Assembly: GCA_023228665.1 (NCBI GenBank)
Contig: JALOAR010000009.1
Coordinates: 1 to 25,096 of the forward strand
Source: Candidatus Colwelliibacteriota bacterium
GTDB lineage: Bacteria; Patescibacteriota; Minisyncoccia; UBA6257; Colwellbacteraceae
Direction: 5' to 3'
Length of the DNA stretch: 25,096 bases
Under the pieces are notes generated by a model that worked only from the letters and a program-made list of their open reading frames with translations, was not told the origin of the DNA and did not search any database. The position numbers were made by a program, and so were the translations under genes. Shown piece after piece: positions 1 through 5,200 of the stretch (position 1 is its first letter; every line of letters begins with the position of its first letter).

Positions 1-204
1 GAAGAGCTTAAAAAGGCTGAAGAAGGCAATAAGGAATTTGCCGAAATGATAGACAGAAAAATAAGAGCCTATTCCCCCGAACCGGGCGCTTGGACAATAA
101 GAGATAATAAGCGGGTAAAGCTCCTTGACGCCGAGCTGAAAAATGACGGTTCGCTTAAATTAAAATCAATTCAAGTCGAAGGAAAAAAACCAATAATAAT
201 ATAA
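1..204 (+). CDS. fmt: Methionyl-tRNA formyltransferase, C-terminal end (partial)
   Basis: The window opens inside a reading frame that stays open from base 1 and stops at TAA 202-204 (67 residues visible). The visible part contains IRAYSPEPGAWT followed by KRVKLLDAEL and ends in QVEGKKP. This is the pattern of the C-terminal tRNA-binding domain of Fmt ('IRAxxPxPGAwt', then 'KllxAe', then 'vqxegKkpm'). Fmt formylates the methionine on initiator tRNA in the cytoplasm; the catalytic N-terminal domain lies left of the window. The stop codon overlaps the ATG of uppP by one base (TAATG), so the two are probably cotranscribed and translationally coupled. No other family fits the motif well. Confidence 0.85.
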   Translation, partial: EELKKAEEGNKEFAEMIDRKIRAYSPEPGAWTIRDNKRVKLLDAELKNDGSLKLKSIQVEGKKPIII

Positions 205-1010
205 TGAATTTTCTCCAATCGCTTTTCCTTGGAGCTGTCCAGGGATTAACCGAATTTCTCCCTGTTTCAAGCTCCGGGCATTTAGTTTTTTTCCAGCAAA
301 TTTTCGGCGTCGGCGAAGAAGCTCTCGCTTTTGATATCGCTATGCACGTTGCGACCCTTATTGCTGTTGTCGCTATTTTTTGGAAAGAGCTCCTTTATAT
401 GCTTAAAAAGCCCTTCAGTAAAATTACCCTCCTCGTAGTTATGGCGACTATCCCGACAGCAATTATCGGCTTTGCCTTCCGCGAATTTTTTGAATACGCT
501 TTTTCTTCCGGAGTATTCCTTGGAGCATGCTTTATGATTACCGGACTTGTCCTTTTTTATGCCGACCGTTCCAAAAAGCTTAGCCGTTGCGGAAAAGACT
601 CTGAAAGTATGAGTTTTATGGACGCAATAATCATAGGGCTTGCCCAAAGCTTTGCTATCATCCCCGCTATTTCCCGTTCCGGATTAACTATATCCGCCGG
701 ACTATTCCGCGGATTAAAAAAAGAATTTGCCCTTAAATTTTCATTCCTTATGTCCGTACCGGCAATATTGGGCCCGGCAGTTATAGACGCCAGAAATATA
801 ACCACTCAAGCAATAACAAGCGTAGGCATCGCGCCCCTTATTGGCGGAATGATAGCCGCCGGAGTAACCGGATATTTTGCTATCCGCTTTATGCTTGAAT
901 TCTTTTCCCGCGCCAGCCTTAGAGTTTTTTCGTATTACTTATTTGTCCTCGGCGGTCTAGTTCTCGCAGACCAGCTCTTCTTCGGAATATTTTTTGAAAA
1001 AATAATATAA
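204..1010 (+). CDS. uppP: Undecaprenyl-diphosphatase UppP (BacA family)
   Basis: A 268-residue integral membrane protein of the usual UppP length. UppP dephosphorylates undecaprenyl pyrophosphate so that the lipid carrier for cell-wall and surface-glycan synthesis can be reused. The N-terminal signature is present (Q13-G-L-T-E17-F-L-P-V-S-S-S-G-H26), with the acidic/amide pair and the conserved His. The second signature, I-P-A-I-S-R158-S-G, carries the catalytic-site Arg. Seven or so hydrophobic segments fill the rest. The ATG overlaps the stop of fmt by one base, which fixes the start and suggests coupling. Loss of this gene's activity would touch the same glycan pathway that the glycosyltransferase at 21625 may use, but that link is only inferred. 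Confidence 0.95.
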   Translation: MNFLQSLFLGAVQGLTEFLPVSSSGHLVFFQQIFGVGEEALAFDIAMHVATLIAVVAIFWKELLYMLKKPFSKITLLVVMATIPTAIIGFAFREFFEYAFSSGVFLGACFMITGLVLFYADRSKKLSRCGKDSESMSFMDAIIIGLAQSFAIIPAISRSGLTISAGLFRGLKKEFALKFSFLMSVPAILGPAVIDARNITTQAITSVGIAPLIGGMIAAGVTGYFAIRFMLEFFSRASLRVFSYYLFVLGGLVLADQLFFGIFFEKII

Positions 1011-1050
1011 AAACAGTTGCGATTCAACGCATTGAGCTAATATTTTTTCT

Positions 1051-1110
1051 GTCATTTCTTCCCTTCTCTGTCATTCCCGAAAATTGCGTTAGCAATTTAT
1101 CGGGAATCCA
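1051..1110. repeat. 'gtcattcccg' dispersed hairpin repeat, copy 1
   Basis: The block contains two gtcatt units and then an imperfect inverted repeat: ATTCCCGAAAATTGC (1073-1087) pairs with GCAATTTATCGGGAAT (1092-1107), with one bulged base and a four-base loop. A related block lies at 1773-1874. It sits between the convergent ends of uppP and the superoxide dismutase gene, so it may also help transcripts end. There is no clean U-tract. Similar 'tcattcccg...cgggaatcca' repeats are scattered in many bacterial genomes. Confidence 0.65.
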
Positions 1111-1114
1111 ATCT

Positions 1115-1705
1115 TTAATCAATATATTTCTCCGCTAATTCATTAATCTTTTCCCAATCTAAATTTCTAAAGAATGCCTCTATATATCCCTTCCGATTTG
1201 TTCCGTAATCCATATAGTAAGCGTGCTCGTAAACATCTAAAGGTATTATCGGAACCGTCCCGGCGATAATGCCTACATTATGCGCATCGGCGCTGTAATT
1301 CTTTAGCACTTTCTCATCCAGATCATAGCTCGTTATCACCCAGCCTCTCGCAGAAAGTCCGGCAGCTGTCATATCTTCTTTCCAAGATTCAATTGAACCA
1401 AAATCCCTAATTATCATATCAGCAACTTTTCCTACTGGCTCTCCATTACCTCCCAATATTCCAAAGTAAATCGCGTGCAATTTCATTCCATCGATAGCAA
1501 ATGATTCCTGCCTCTTCAACTCCCCTATTTCGCTATATGTAGTATTAGCCGACTCCTTATCAGCCGAAGCAATTTTTTCCCTTATCTCATTGGTCTTTTT
1601 CACATAACCCTCATAAAGCTTAAAGTGTTCCTCGATAGCTTTAAGTGAAATGCCGTCAAGATCCCTTGTAATTGCAAGCTCGTTTGGAACGAATAAATTA
1701 GTCAT
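1115..1705 (-). CDS. Superoxide dismutase, Fe/Mn family
   Basis: A 196-residue protein of the SodA/SodB fold, which converts superoxide to hydrogen peroxide and oxygen. The four metal ligands can be placed: H27 (EEHFKLYEGYV), H77 (MKLHAIYFGIL), D157 and H161 (LDVYEHAYYMDYG). The C-terminal signature D-V-x-E-H-A-Y-Y-x-D-Y is intact. The N-terminal helix is unusual: the usual 'HYGKHHxTY' is HFKLYEGY here, one residue shorter and without the second-sphere His pair. A His (H142, in DAHN) sits near where a Gln gates the metal in many Mn enzymes. Metal preference cannot be told. There is no signal peptide, so it is cytoplasmic. The ATG has no SD. The gene lies alone between two copies of a dispersed repeat. 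Confidence 0.9.
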   Translation of the reverse strand: MTNLFVPNELAITRDLDGISLKAIEEHFKLYEGYVKKTNEIREKIASADKESANTTYSEIGELKRQESFAIDGMKLHAIYFGILGGNGEPVGKVADMIIRDFGSIESWKEDMTAAGLSARGWVITSYDLDEKVLKNYSADAHNVGIIAGTVPIIPLDVYEHAYYMDYGTNRKGYIEAFFRNLDWEKINELAEKYID

Positions 1706-1742
1706 ATATATGCTAAAAAGTTATTGATAATGGCTTTGTATT

Positions 1743-1748
1743 ATTATA
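1743..1748 (-). promoter_or_regulatory. Likely -10 box of the superoxide dismutase gene
   Basis: The minus strand reads TATAAT at 1748-1743, 37 bases upstream of the ATG at 1705. The -35 position (about 1766-1771) reads ATATAA and is poor. A transcript would have a leader of about 30 bases without a recognisable SD. Confidence 0.4.
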
Positions 1749-1772
1749 CTATATGGTTGCCTTAGTTATATT

Positions 1773-1874
1773 CTGTCATTCCTATTTCCCTTCGTCATTC
1801 CCGAATTCCTTTCTATCATTCCCGCGCCGTGCCCTTCCAAAGCCCCTGGCGAAGGAGGAAAGGCGGGAATCCAG
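1773..1874. repeat. 'gtcattcccg' dispersed hairpin repeat, copy 2
   Basis: The block repeats the order seen at 1051-1110: ctgtcatt, a pyrimidine stretch with cccttc, then gtcattcccgaa. A second unit adds ATTCCCGC (1818-1825) paired with GCGGGAAT (1863-1870), with an inner CCTTC/GAAGG stem. The open frame that runs through it in the GIY-YIG phase has no protein-like character and is not a gene extension. Confidence 0.6.
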
Positions 1875-1898
1875 TAAAAAACAAGGTTTTAAAAATAA

Positions 1899-1973
1899 TG
1901 CCAGATCGTCTTATGGCTTGTCTCGCCGAATTCTAAGTTTACGAAGAATGAGGCGGATAGGACACATGCCTCT
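1899..1973 (+). pseudogene. Degenerate tRNA-Gln 5' half, split by a 41-base hairpin
   Basis: Bases 1899-1916 match the first 18 bases of the intact tRNA-Gln (2228-2245) at 16 of 18 positions. Bases 1958-1973 match its next 16 bases (2246-2261) at 15 of 16. Between them, in the D-loop, lies a 41-base insert (1917-1957) that folds as CGCC-GA-ATTCT / AGAAT-GA-GGCG. The similarity stops after the second anticodon base, exactly where the first GIY-YIG ORF begins. No 3' half follows, so it cannot be a working tRNA. The single C-to-T change at 1967 creates an in-frame ATG (1966) for that ORF. Confidence 0.75.
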
Positions 1974-1980
1974 TTTAAAA

Positions 1981-2373
1981 ATGTTCTGGGTATACATACT
2001 CAAAAGTAATAAATTCGATAAAACTTATGTCGGCATACCCGACAACATCGAAAAACGCCTTAAAGAACATAATGAAGGTCATAGCTCTTATACTAGAAAA
2101 TATAGACCTTGGTCGCTTATCTATTCGGAAGAATTAGAAAATCGGAAAGATGCGCGGATAAGAGAAAAATGGTATAAAAGTTACGCTGGCAGAAAAGCCA
2201 TCAAAAATATTATTAACAATAAATTATTGCCGGATCGTCTAATGGTAGGACACACGCCTCTGGAGCGTGGTATCTTGGTTCGAATCCAGGTCCGGCAGCA
2301 CTTCGACAAGCTCAGTGCTTTTGCGCCACAATATATATGTGGCGTGTTTTGTATATATTCTTCTTTGCGATAA
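1981..2373 (+). CDS. GIY-YIG nuclease ORF 1, running through tRNA-Gln
   Basis: The first ~80 residues form a complete small GIY-YIG domain: V-Y-I near the start, Y-V-G in TYVGIPDNI, the Arg of EKRLKEHN, SYTRKYRPW, and the Glu region of REKWYKSYAGRK. Such domains cut DNA at metal-dependent sites; stand-alone ones include homing-type nucleases. ATG 1981 gives the usual start (MFWVYILKS); an in-frame ATG at 1966 lies in tRNA-derived sequence. Homologues normally end just after the GRK helix, but here no stop occurs before the frame enters tRNA-Gln at 2228, and it closes only at 2371-2373. The last ~50 residues are therefore translated tRNA and spacer, which suggests the native stop was lost when the tRNA copy was joined. 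There is no SD. Function as an active enzyme is uncertain. Confidence 0.75.
   Translation: MFWVYILKSNKFDKTYVGIPDNIEKRLKEHNEGHSSYTRKYRPWSLIYSEELENRKDARIREKWYKSYAGRKAIKNIINNKLLPDRLMVGHTPLERGILVRIQVRQHFDKLSAFAPQYICGVFCIYSSLR
2228..2298 (+). tRNA. tRNA-Gln (anticodon CTG)
   Basis: A full cloverleaf can be drawn: acceptor TGCCGGA/TCCGGCA, D arm GTCT...GGAC, anticodon stem CACGC/GCGTG with loop CTCTGGA (anticodon CTG, 2260-2262), T arm CTTGG-TTCGAAT-CCAGG. The U1-A72 pair and G73 are typical of glutamine tRNAs. The base after G73 is C, then A, so CCA is not encoded here, whereas the copy of the 3' end at 2665-2682 does continue into CCA. Both neighbouring GIY-YIG frames stay open through the tRNA. 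Confidence 0.93.
2284..2299 (+). repeat. Direct repeat, left copy (tRNA-Gln 3' end)
   Basis: Sixteen bases, atccaggtccggcagc, inside the 3' end of tRNA-Gln, are repeated exactly at 2665-2680. The two copies bracket a 365-base segment holding GIY-YIG ORF 2 and behave like a target duplication or an attachment-site pair. Confidence 0.85.
2302..2316 (+). repeat. Terminal inverted repeat, left
   Basis: TTCGACAAGCTCAGT. It matches the reverse complement of 2648-2662 (TTCGACAGGCTCACT) at 13 of 15 positions. 'TTCGACAagCTCAg' motifs are common dispersed repeats in some bacterial genomes. Confidence 0.65.
2323..2345 (+). repeat. Hairpin covering the start of GIY-YIG ORF 2
   Basis: CGCCACA (2324-2330) pairs perfectly with TGTGGCG (2338-2344) across an ATATATA loop; a G-T pair extends it. 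The GTG at 2339-2341, the likeliest start of ORF 2, lies in the right arm. The fold could limit translation or be part of the element end. Confidence 0.5.
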
Positions 2374-2641
2374 TCGAAAATATTACGTCGGTATAACCGA
2401 TGACTTAGAGCGACGCATAAAACAACATAAGAATAAGCACTCTCCATATACCAAACAATTTTCGATTATTGAACTCGTATATTCAGAAAAGTATGAAAAT
2501 AGAAGTAAAGCAGAATTGAGAGAATATCAAATAAAAGGTTGGTCTATCGCAAAGAAGAAAGCGTTGATATCAGGAAATAAAGAGTTGTTAATAAATCTAA
2601 GCAAAAGTACTGGGCGTGACGGAGTCCTTTCAGATCAGTAG
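2339..2641 (+). CDS. GIY-YIG nuclease ORF 2
   Basis: A complete small GIY-YIG domain of about 100 residues: F-V-Y-I-L-L, then Y-Y-V-G-I, the Arg of LERRIKQH, SPYTKQ, VYSEKYENRSKAELREYQIKGWS, and KKKALISGNKELL. The 'REYQIKGWS..KK.ALI' tail is a different subfamily from ORF 1 (KSYAGRK), so the two are not tandem copies. There is no ATG near the domain start. GTG 2339 gives a product beginning MACFVYILLCDN of usual length; the frame is also open back to a GTG inside the tRNA (2267), which would add 24 residues of translated tRNA and spacer. The gene sits inside the putative element between inverted repeats and ends just before the right one. Confidence 0.75.
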   Translation: MACFVYILLCDNRKYYVGITDDLERRIKQHKNKHSPYTKQFSIIELVYSEKYENRSKAELREYQIKGWSIAKKKALISGNKELLINLSKSTGRDGVLSDQ

Positions 2642-2647
2642 AATGAT

Positions 2648-2662
2648 AGTGAGCCTGTCGAA
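2648..2662 (-). repeat. Terminal inverted repeat, right
   Basis: The minus strand reads TTCGACAGGCTCACT, 13 of 15 identical with 2302-2316. Two bases separate it from the right-hand direct repeat, as on the left side. Confidence 0.65.
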
Positions 2663-2664
2663 CT

Positions 2665-2682
2665 ATCCAGGTCCGGCAGCCA
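2665..2682 (+). repeat. Direct repeat, right copy (tRNA-Gln 3' end plus CCA)
   Basis: atccaggtccggcagc (2665-2680) is identical to 2284-2299, and the next two bases complete CCA after the discriminator G (G2679, CCA 2680-2682). It looks like the displaced original end of the tRNA gene. Confidence 0.8.
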
Positions 2683-2759
2683 AGTTGAGCGCGGTTTCTT
2701 GCGACCGAGACGCATAGAAATAATACATTAAGAAATGTCGAATAATACTATCAATAACT

Positions 2760-2963
2760 ATGTCAAGAATTAGAAATCCGTTAAAAATCTTTTTTGAGAC
2801 CCTAGTCGTAACACTTGTATTATCTTTTGTTTTTTATCAAATATTCGATTTTGAGAAAACGGTGATATTTACTATCTGTCTCTTAGCAGCAATTATTTCA
2901 GGTTTCTGTGTAAGTATTGAAAATACTATTATAATCACAGATAAAACAGATAAAGTCGAATAA
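2760..2963 (+). CDS. Small two-helix membrane protein, unknown
   Basis: A 67-residue ORF with two hydrophobic segments (about residues 12-27 and 34-52) separated by a short acidic turn, and a charged C-terminus. I recognise no family. It is the first gene of the AT-rich block that continues with a HEPN protein and a membrane-anchored Mrr nuclease on the same strand, 95 bases upstream of the HEPN gene. No SD precedes the ATG. It could be a membrane partner of those genes, but nothing in its sequence shows that; it could also be a chance ORF, though its membrane topology is coherent. Confidence 0.5.
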   Translation: MSRIRNPLKIFFETLVVTLVLSFVFYQIFDFEKTVIFTICLLAAIISGFCVSIENTIIITDKTDKVE

Positions 2964-3058
2964 ATCATAAGGTTAAAAGAGTTTATAAATTAATTATTAG
3001 GATGCAAACTTTATTTAGATTTGTTGCCAATAATAAACTCTCATATACATAAATTGAT

Positions 3059-3712
3059 ATGAGTCTTAAAAACCCAAAGTTTATAAAGTTTTATAAAGAG
3101 CTATTTCATAAAAACGGAGAAAATTTAGATAACCTTACTAAAACTTTAGATGAGGTTGATAATAAAAAGCTGCAAGAAATAACTCATTTCTATTACTTTA
3201 TTTGTAGCCCCGAGGATAAAGAAGTTCGCGACGAGCTGATAATTATTGGCATTACTTCAATAATGGAGGCTCTCATGCAAGATCCTAAATATATTGATAT
3301 ATTTTCTTATTTTGATTCAGTCTATCCAAAACAAAATAAAATAGATGACTTTAAAGAATTTAAAAGGGGATATCTAAATAAATATGGAGCAACTCGTAAG
3401 GTAAAATCCTATATTAATACCTATTTATCAGAAACAGATAAAGAAGACCTCATATCCAGTGTAGATGTATGGGATAACAAAAAGAAAAGTTTTAATACGC
3501 TTAAAAATATCAACGAGTTTAGTGATCTTCTCTATCGTATGCGTTCAGAATTCGTTCATGAAGCAAAAATGGAACATTTAAATCTGGCCGGATGTTCTTT
3601 CTCAGTAACAGTAGTCGATAAATGTGTATTTAAAATAAAAATAAATATTAGAGAATTTAAAAAGATATTTGAGAGGAGTTTTGTAAAATATTGGTTAAGT
3701 AAATGTAAGTGA
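3059..3712 (+). CDS. Apea-like HEPN domain protein (possible RNase)
   Basis: 217 residues, cytoplasmic, no signal. Two features point to the HEPN superfamily of the Apea-like type. A hydrophobic helix, IIIGITSIMEALM (about 61-73), resembles the 'ALExL' helix. The segment LLYRMRSEFVHEA (157-169) contains the R-x4-6-H motif (R162 to H167) that is the catalytic signature of HEPN ribonucleases. HEPN proteins often act as toxins or effectors in abortive-infection and restriction-linked systems. The next gene, 80 bases downstream, is an Mrr-type nuclease, which supports a defence role by context. Base composition is AT-rich compared with the housekeeping genes. The family call rests on motif pattern only; the stop is TGA. 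Confidence 0.6.
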   Translation: MSLKNPKFIKFYKELFHKNGENLDNLTKTLDEVDNKKLQEITHFYYFICSPEDKEVRDELIIIGITSIMEALMQDPKYIDIFSYFDSVYPKQNKIDDFKEFKRGYLNKYGATRKVKSYINTYLSETDKEDLISSVDVWDNKKKSFNTLKNINEFSDLLYRMRSEFVHEAKMEHLNLAGCSFSVTVVDKCVFKIKINIREFKKIFERSFVKYWLSKCK

Positions 3713-3779
3713 TCAAAAAATATATATGTATTAATTTTTAATCTATTCAAGACGCGTCGATAAAATATCAAAATTAGCC

Positions 3780-3785
3780 TAAAAT
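3780..3785 (+). promoter_or_regulatory. Possible -10 box of the Mrr-type gene
   Basis: TAAAAT lies seven bases before the ATG at 3793, the same geometry as the TATAAT boxes at 4939, 7379 and 7404. If used, the mRNA would be leaderless. The box is one base off consensus in a very AT-rich stretch. Confidence 0.3.
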
Positions 3786-3792
3786 TAAAGTA

Positions 3793-4362
3793 ATGGAACC
3801 TAACTTTGCATCAGAAATGATTGGAGTTTTTATAAATACGCTTTTACAGATGTTCTTCAAATTATGGTATCTTTGGCTAATCGTCTTGGTAGTCGCCTTT
3901 ATTCGAATCTTCTTTGATAGAATATTGCCAAAAATAATAAGAAAACATCGAATTAAAATCTCCCGTAAGGCCGGGAGTGAGTGGCTCTCCGATAGAGATT
4001 TTTTACAGGAGCTAAAAAGGATGAATCCATCAGATTTCGAAGAATATACAGCCGAATTATTCCGTAAGTTAGGATATAAAGCTAAAGCGGTTGGACACTC
4101 TCATGATGGTGGGATAGATGTTGTCGCCGAGAAAGATGGCATCCCCCACTATATTCAATGCAAAAGATATAACCATAAGGTTCCGGTAAAAGAGATCCGT
4201 GATTTTTATGGCGTTATTGCCGGGAAAATAGCAAAGGGAACAGGCTACTTTGTCACCACTGACAGTTTCACCCTGGAAGCGGAAAAATTTGCCGAAGATA
4301 AGCCTATTGAACTTGTAGACGGGTACAAACTCGTCGAATACGATAAAATGGCTAATAGTTAA
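3793..4362 (+). CDS. Membrane-anchored Mrr-like restriction endonuclease
   Basis: 189 residues. A hydrophobic segment at about 13-41 should anchor the protein in the membrane, followed by a basic linker. From residue 76 it is a typical Mrr_cat domain (PD-(D/E)XK fold): MNPSDFEEYTAELFRKLGY with E84/E88, GGID with D109, and IQCKRY with Q122-x-K124, then GYFVTTDSFT and ELVDGYKLVE. Mrr-type enzymes cleave modified or foreign DNA. The catalytic D, Q and K are all present, so it should be active. It lies downstream of a HEPN protein in the same orientation. The nuclease domain would face the cytoplasm, next to incoming DNA. Alternative: a membrane-tethered repair or DNA-uptake nuclease. Confidence 0.85.
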   Translation: MEPNFASEMIGVFINTLLQMFFKLWYLWLIVLVVAFIRIFFDRILPKIIRKHRIKISRKAGSEWLSDRDFLQELKRMNPSDFEEYTAELFRKLGYKAKAVGHSHDGGIDVVAEKDGIPHYIQCKRYNHKVPVKEIRDFYGVIAGKIAKGTGYFVTTDSFTLEAEKFAEDKPIELVDGYKLVEYDKMANS

Positions 4363-4434
4363 AATAGATTTATTAAAGTAGATTTTTAATATATCATTAA
4401 AAATAAATCCTATATAAAAATTAATTTTAATAAA

Positions 4435-4680
4435 ATGGAAATAATTAATTACACTTCAATAATTTTGGAAGCAGTCGTGGCAATATTTGGTATCGCAATC
4501 GCCTTAAAGAAAAAGCATATTTACGGATGGGGTATCGCCCTCACCTTTTTTATTTACGTTTTTTACGACCTAGCCAGGATTAAAAGCTGGCAAGTTCCAT
4601 CCTCGATAATGTCCTTAAGCTTCCTCATAGCCACAATTTCTGCCTTATTCGCAGTCTGCTTAATTTATAAAAATAAATAA
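4435..4680 (+). CDS. Small membrane protein, unknown
   Basis: 81 residues with three hydrophobic segments (about 6-24, 30-46 and 57-77) and short charged turns (KKKH, ARIKSW). It ends in KNK. I do not recognise the family. Its stop lies one base before the ATG of the next small membrane gene, so the two are surely cotranscribed. No SD is seen. Confidence 0.6.
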   Translation: MEIINYTSIILEAVVAIFGIAIALKKKHIYGWGIALTFFIYVFYDLARIKSWQVPSSIMSLSFLIATISALFAVCLIYKNK

Positions 4681-4681
4681 T

Positions 4682-4918
4682 ATGATAACTACTATCGGCC
4701 TTTTTATAATCGCTCTCGGCTGGTTATACCAGCTAATCCCCATAATAAAAGGAAAAATAAATGTTCAGCCGACTTTCGTGGGCCTCTACTCTCTCGGAGT
4801 ATTCTTCCTAATTATCGGATCAGGCGAAATTAGTATTTCTAACTTTATATCCCCTAACGGATTATCGCTTTTTCTTTCTCTAATTATCTTTTGTCTTTTA
4901 TTTAAAAAGAAAAAATAA
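4682..4918 (+). CDS. Small membrane protein, unknown
   Basis: 78 residues with three hydrophobic stretches: 2-22, 33-47 and 59-73. The conserved-looking core is LGWLYQLIPIIKGKINVQPTFVGLY, in which a helix ends in a basic loop followed by Pro; that is loosely reminiscent of PQ-loop-type half-transporters, but the PQ pair itself is absent. It forms a pair with the preceding gene (one-base gap), so the two may form a heteromeric membrane complex. Function unknown. Confidence 0.6.
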   Translation: MITTIGLFIIALGWLYQLIPIIKGKINVQPTFVGLYSLGVFFLIIGSGEISISNFISPNGLSLFLSLIIFCLLFKKKK

Positions 4919-4938
4919 ATAAAATTTTAAAAGAAGGA

Positions 4939-4944
4939 TATAAT
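4939..4944 (+). promoter_or_regulatory. -10 box of the 59-residue gene (leaderless)
   Basis: TATAAT lies exactly six bases before the ATG at 4951, which would put the transcript start at or next to the start codon. An AGAAGG at 4932-4937 lies upstream of the box and so would not be in such a transcript. Confidence 0.5.
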
Positions 4945-4950
4945 AAAATT

Positions 4951-5130
4951 ATGAAACACAACATCTATAAAGAAGGCAGTAGTGCTGTATACGGCCTCGG
5001 ACTTATCGGCGCAGCCGTCCATTTTATCAGCCACGCAGATACTTTTTGGGTCGGAGTTCTCGGCTTTCTTAAAGCCCTCGTTTGGCCAGCCTTCCTTATT
5101 TACCAAGCATTTGAATTTTTATTGAAATAA
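4951..5130 (+). CDS. Conserved 59-residue membrane protein
   Basis: A short gene reading MKHNIYKEGSSAVYGLGLIG at its start and FLKALVWPAFLIYQAFEFLL at its end. Two hydrophobic segments are present: about 12-27 and 33-56. The pattern 'G-x-G-x-x-x-A-V-Y-G-L-G-L-I-G-A ... FLKALVWPAFLvY' is one I recall from small uncharacterised proteins of several bacteria including Patescibacteria, so it is likely a real gene despite its size. A TATAAT box sits six bases before the ATG and a strong terminator follows 23 bases after the stop, making it a self-contained transcription unit. Function unknown. Confidence 0.8.
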   Translation: MKHNIYKEGSSAVYGLGLIGAAVHFISHADTFWVGVLGFLKALVWPAFLIYQAFEFLLK

Positions 5131-5153
5131 TCGGCACAGTATAAGCAAAATAT

Positions 5154-5180
5154 AAAACCCCGCTTAAAAAACGGGGTTTT
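5154..5180. terminator. Bidirectional rho-independent terminator
   Basis: AAAACCCCG (5154-5162) pairs perfectly with CGGGGTTTT (5172-5180) across a nine-base loop, with T-rich tails on both strands. It separates the convergent 59-residue gene (+) and the 80-residue gene (-). Confidence 0.9.
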
Positions 5181-5200
5181 ATATAGAATAATCTATATAT

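Larger units (their letters stand above)
2300..2664 (+). mobile_element. Putative tRNA-Gln-targeted GIY-YIG element
   Basis: This 365-base segment lies between two exact 16-base copies of the tRNA-Gln 3' end. Just two bases inside each copy begins a 15-base terminal inverted repeat (2302-2316 and 2648-2662, 13 of 15 matching). It carries one ORF, a GIY-YIG nuclease. The right-hand copy of the tRNA end is followed by CCA (2680-2682), so the original gene probably ended there, and the insertion gave the tRNA a new 3' end without CCA. The architecture (duplication, inverted repeat, nuclease, inverted repeat, duplication) is read from the sequence; mobility is inference. Confidence 0.6.

Noticed and set aside
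1753..1965. Upstream part of the long frame that includes GIY-YIG ORF 1 (about 70 residues)
   Set aside because: It translates dispersed repeat and tRNA relic sequence and has no protein-like pattern; the domain starts at 1981.
1899..2298. A group I intron in tRNA-Gln with GIY-YIG ORF 1 as its nuclease
   Set aside because: The downstream tRNA is complete on its own and no 3' tRNA half follows the relic directly. I see no catalytic-core signature; duplication is the simpler reading.
2181..2447. Minus-strand frame of 88 residues across tRNA-Gln
   Set aside because: It is the reverse complement of the tRNA and of the GIY-YIG genes.
4932..4937. AGAAGG as SD of the 59-residue gene
   Set aside because: It lies upstream of the TATAAT box and 13 bases from the ATG, so it is probably not in the transcript.
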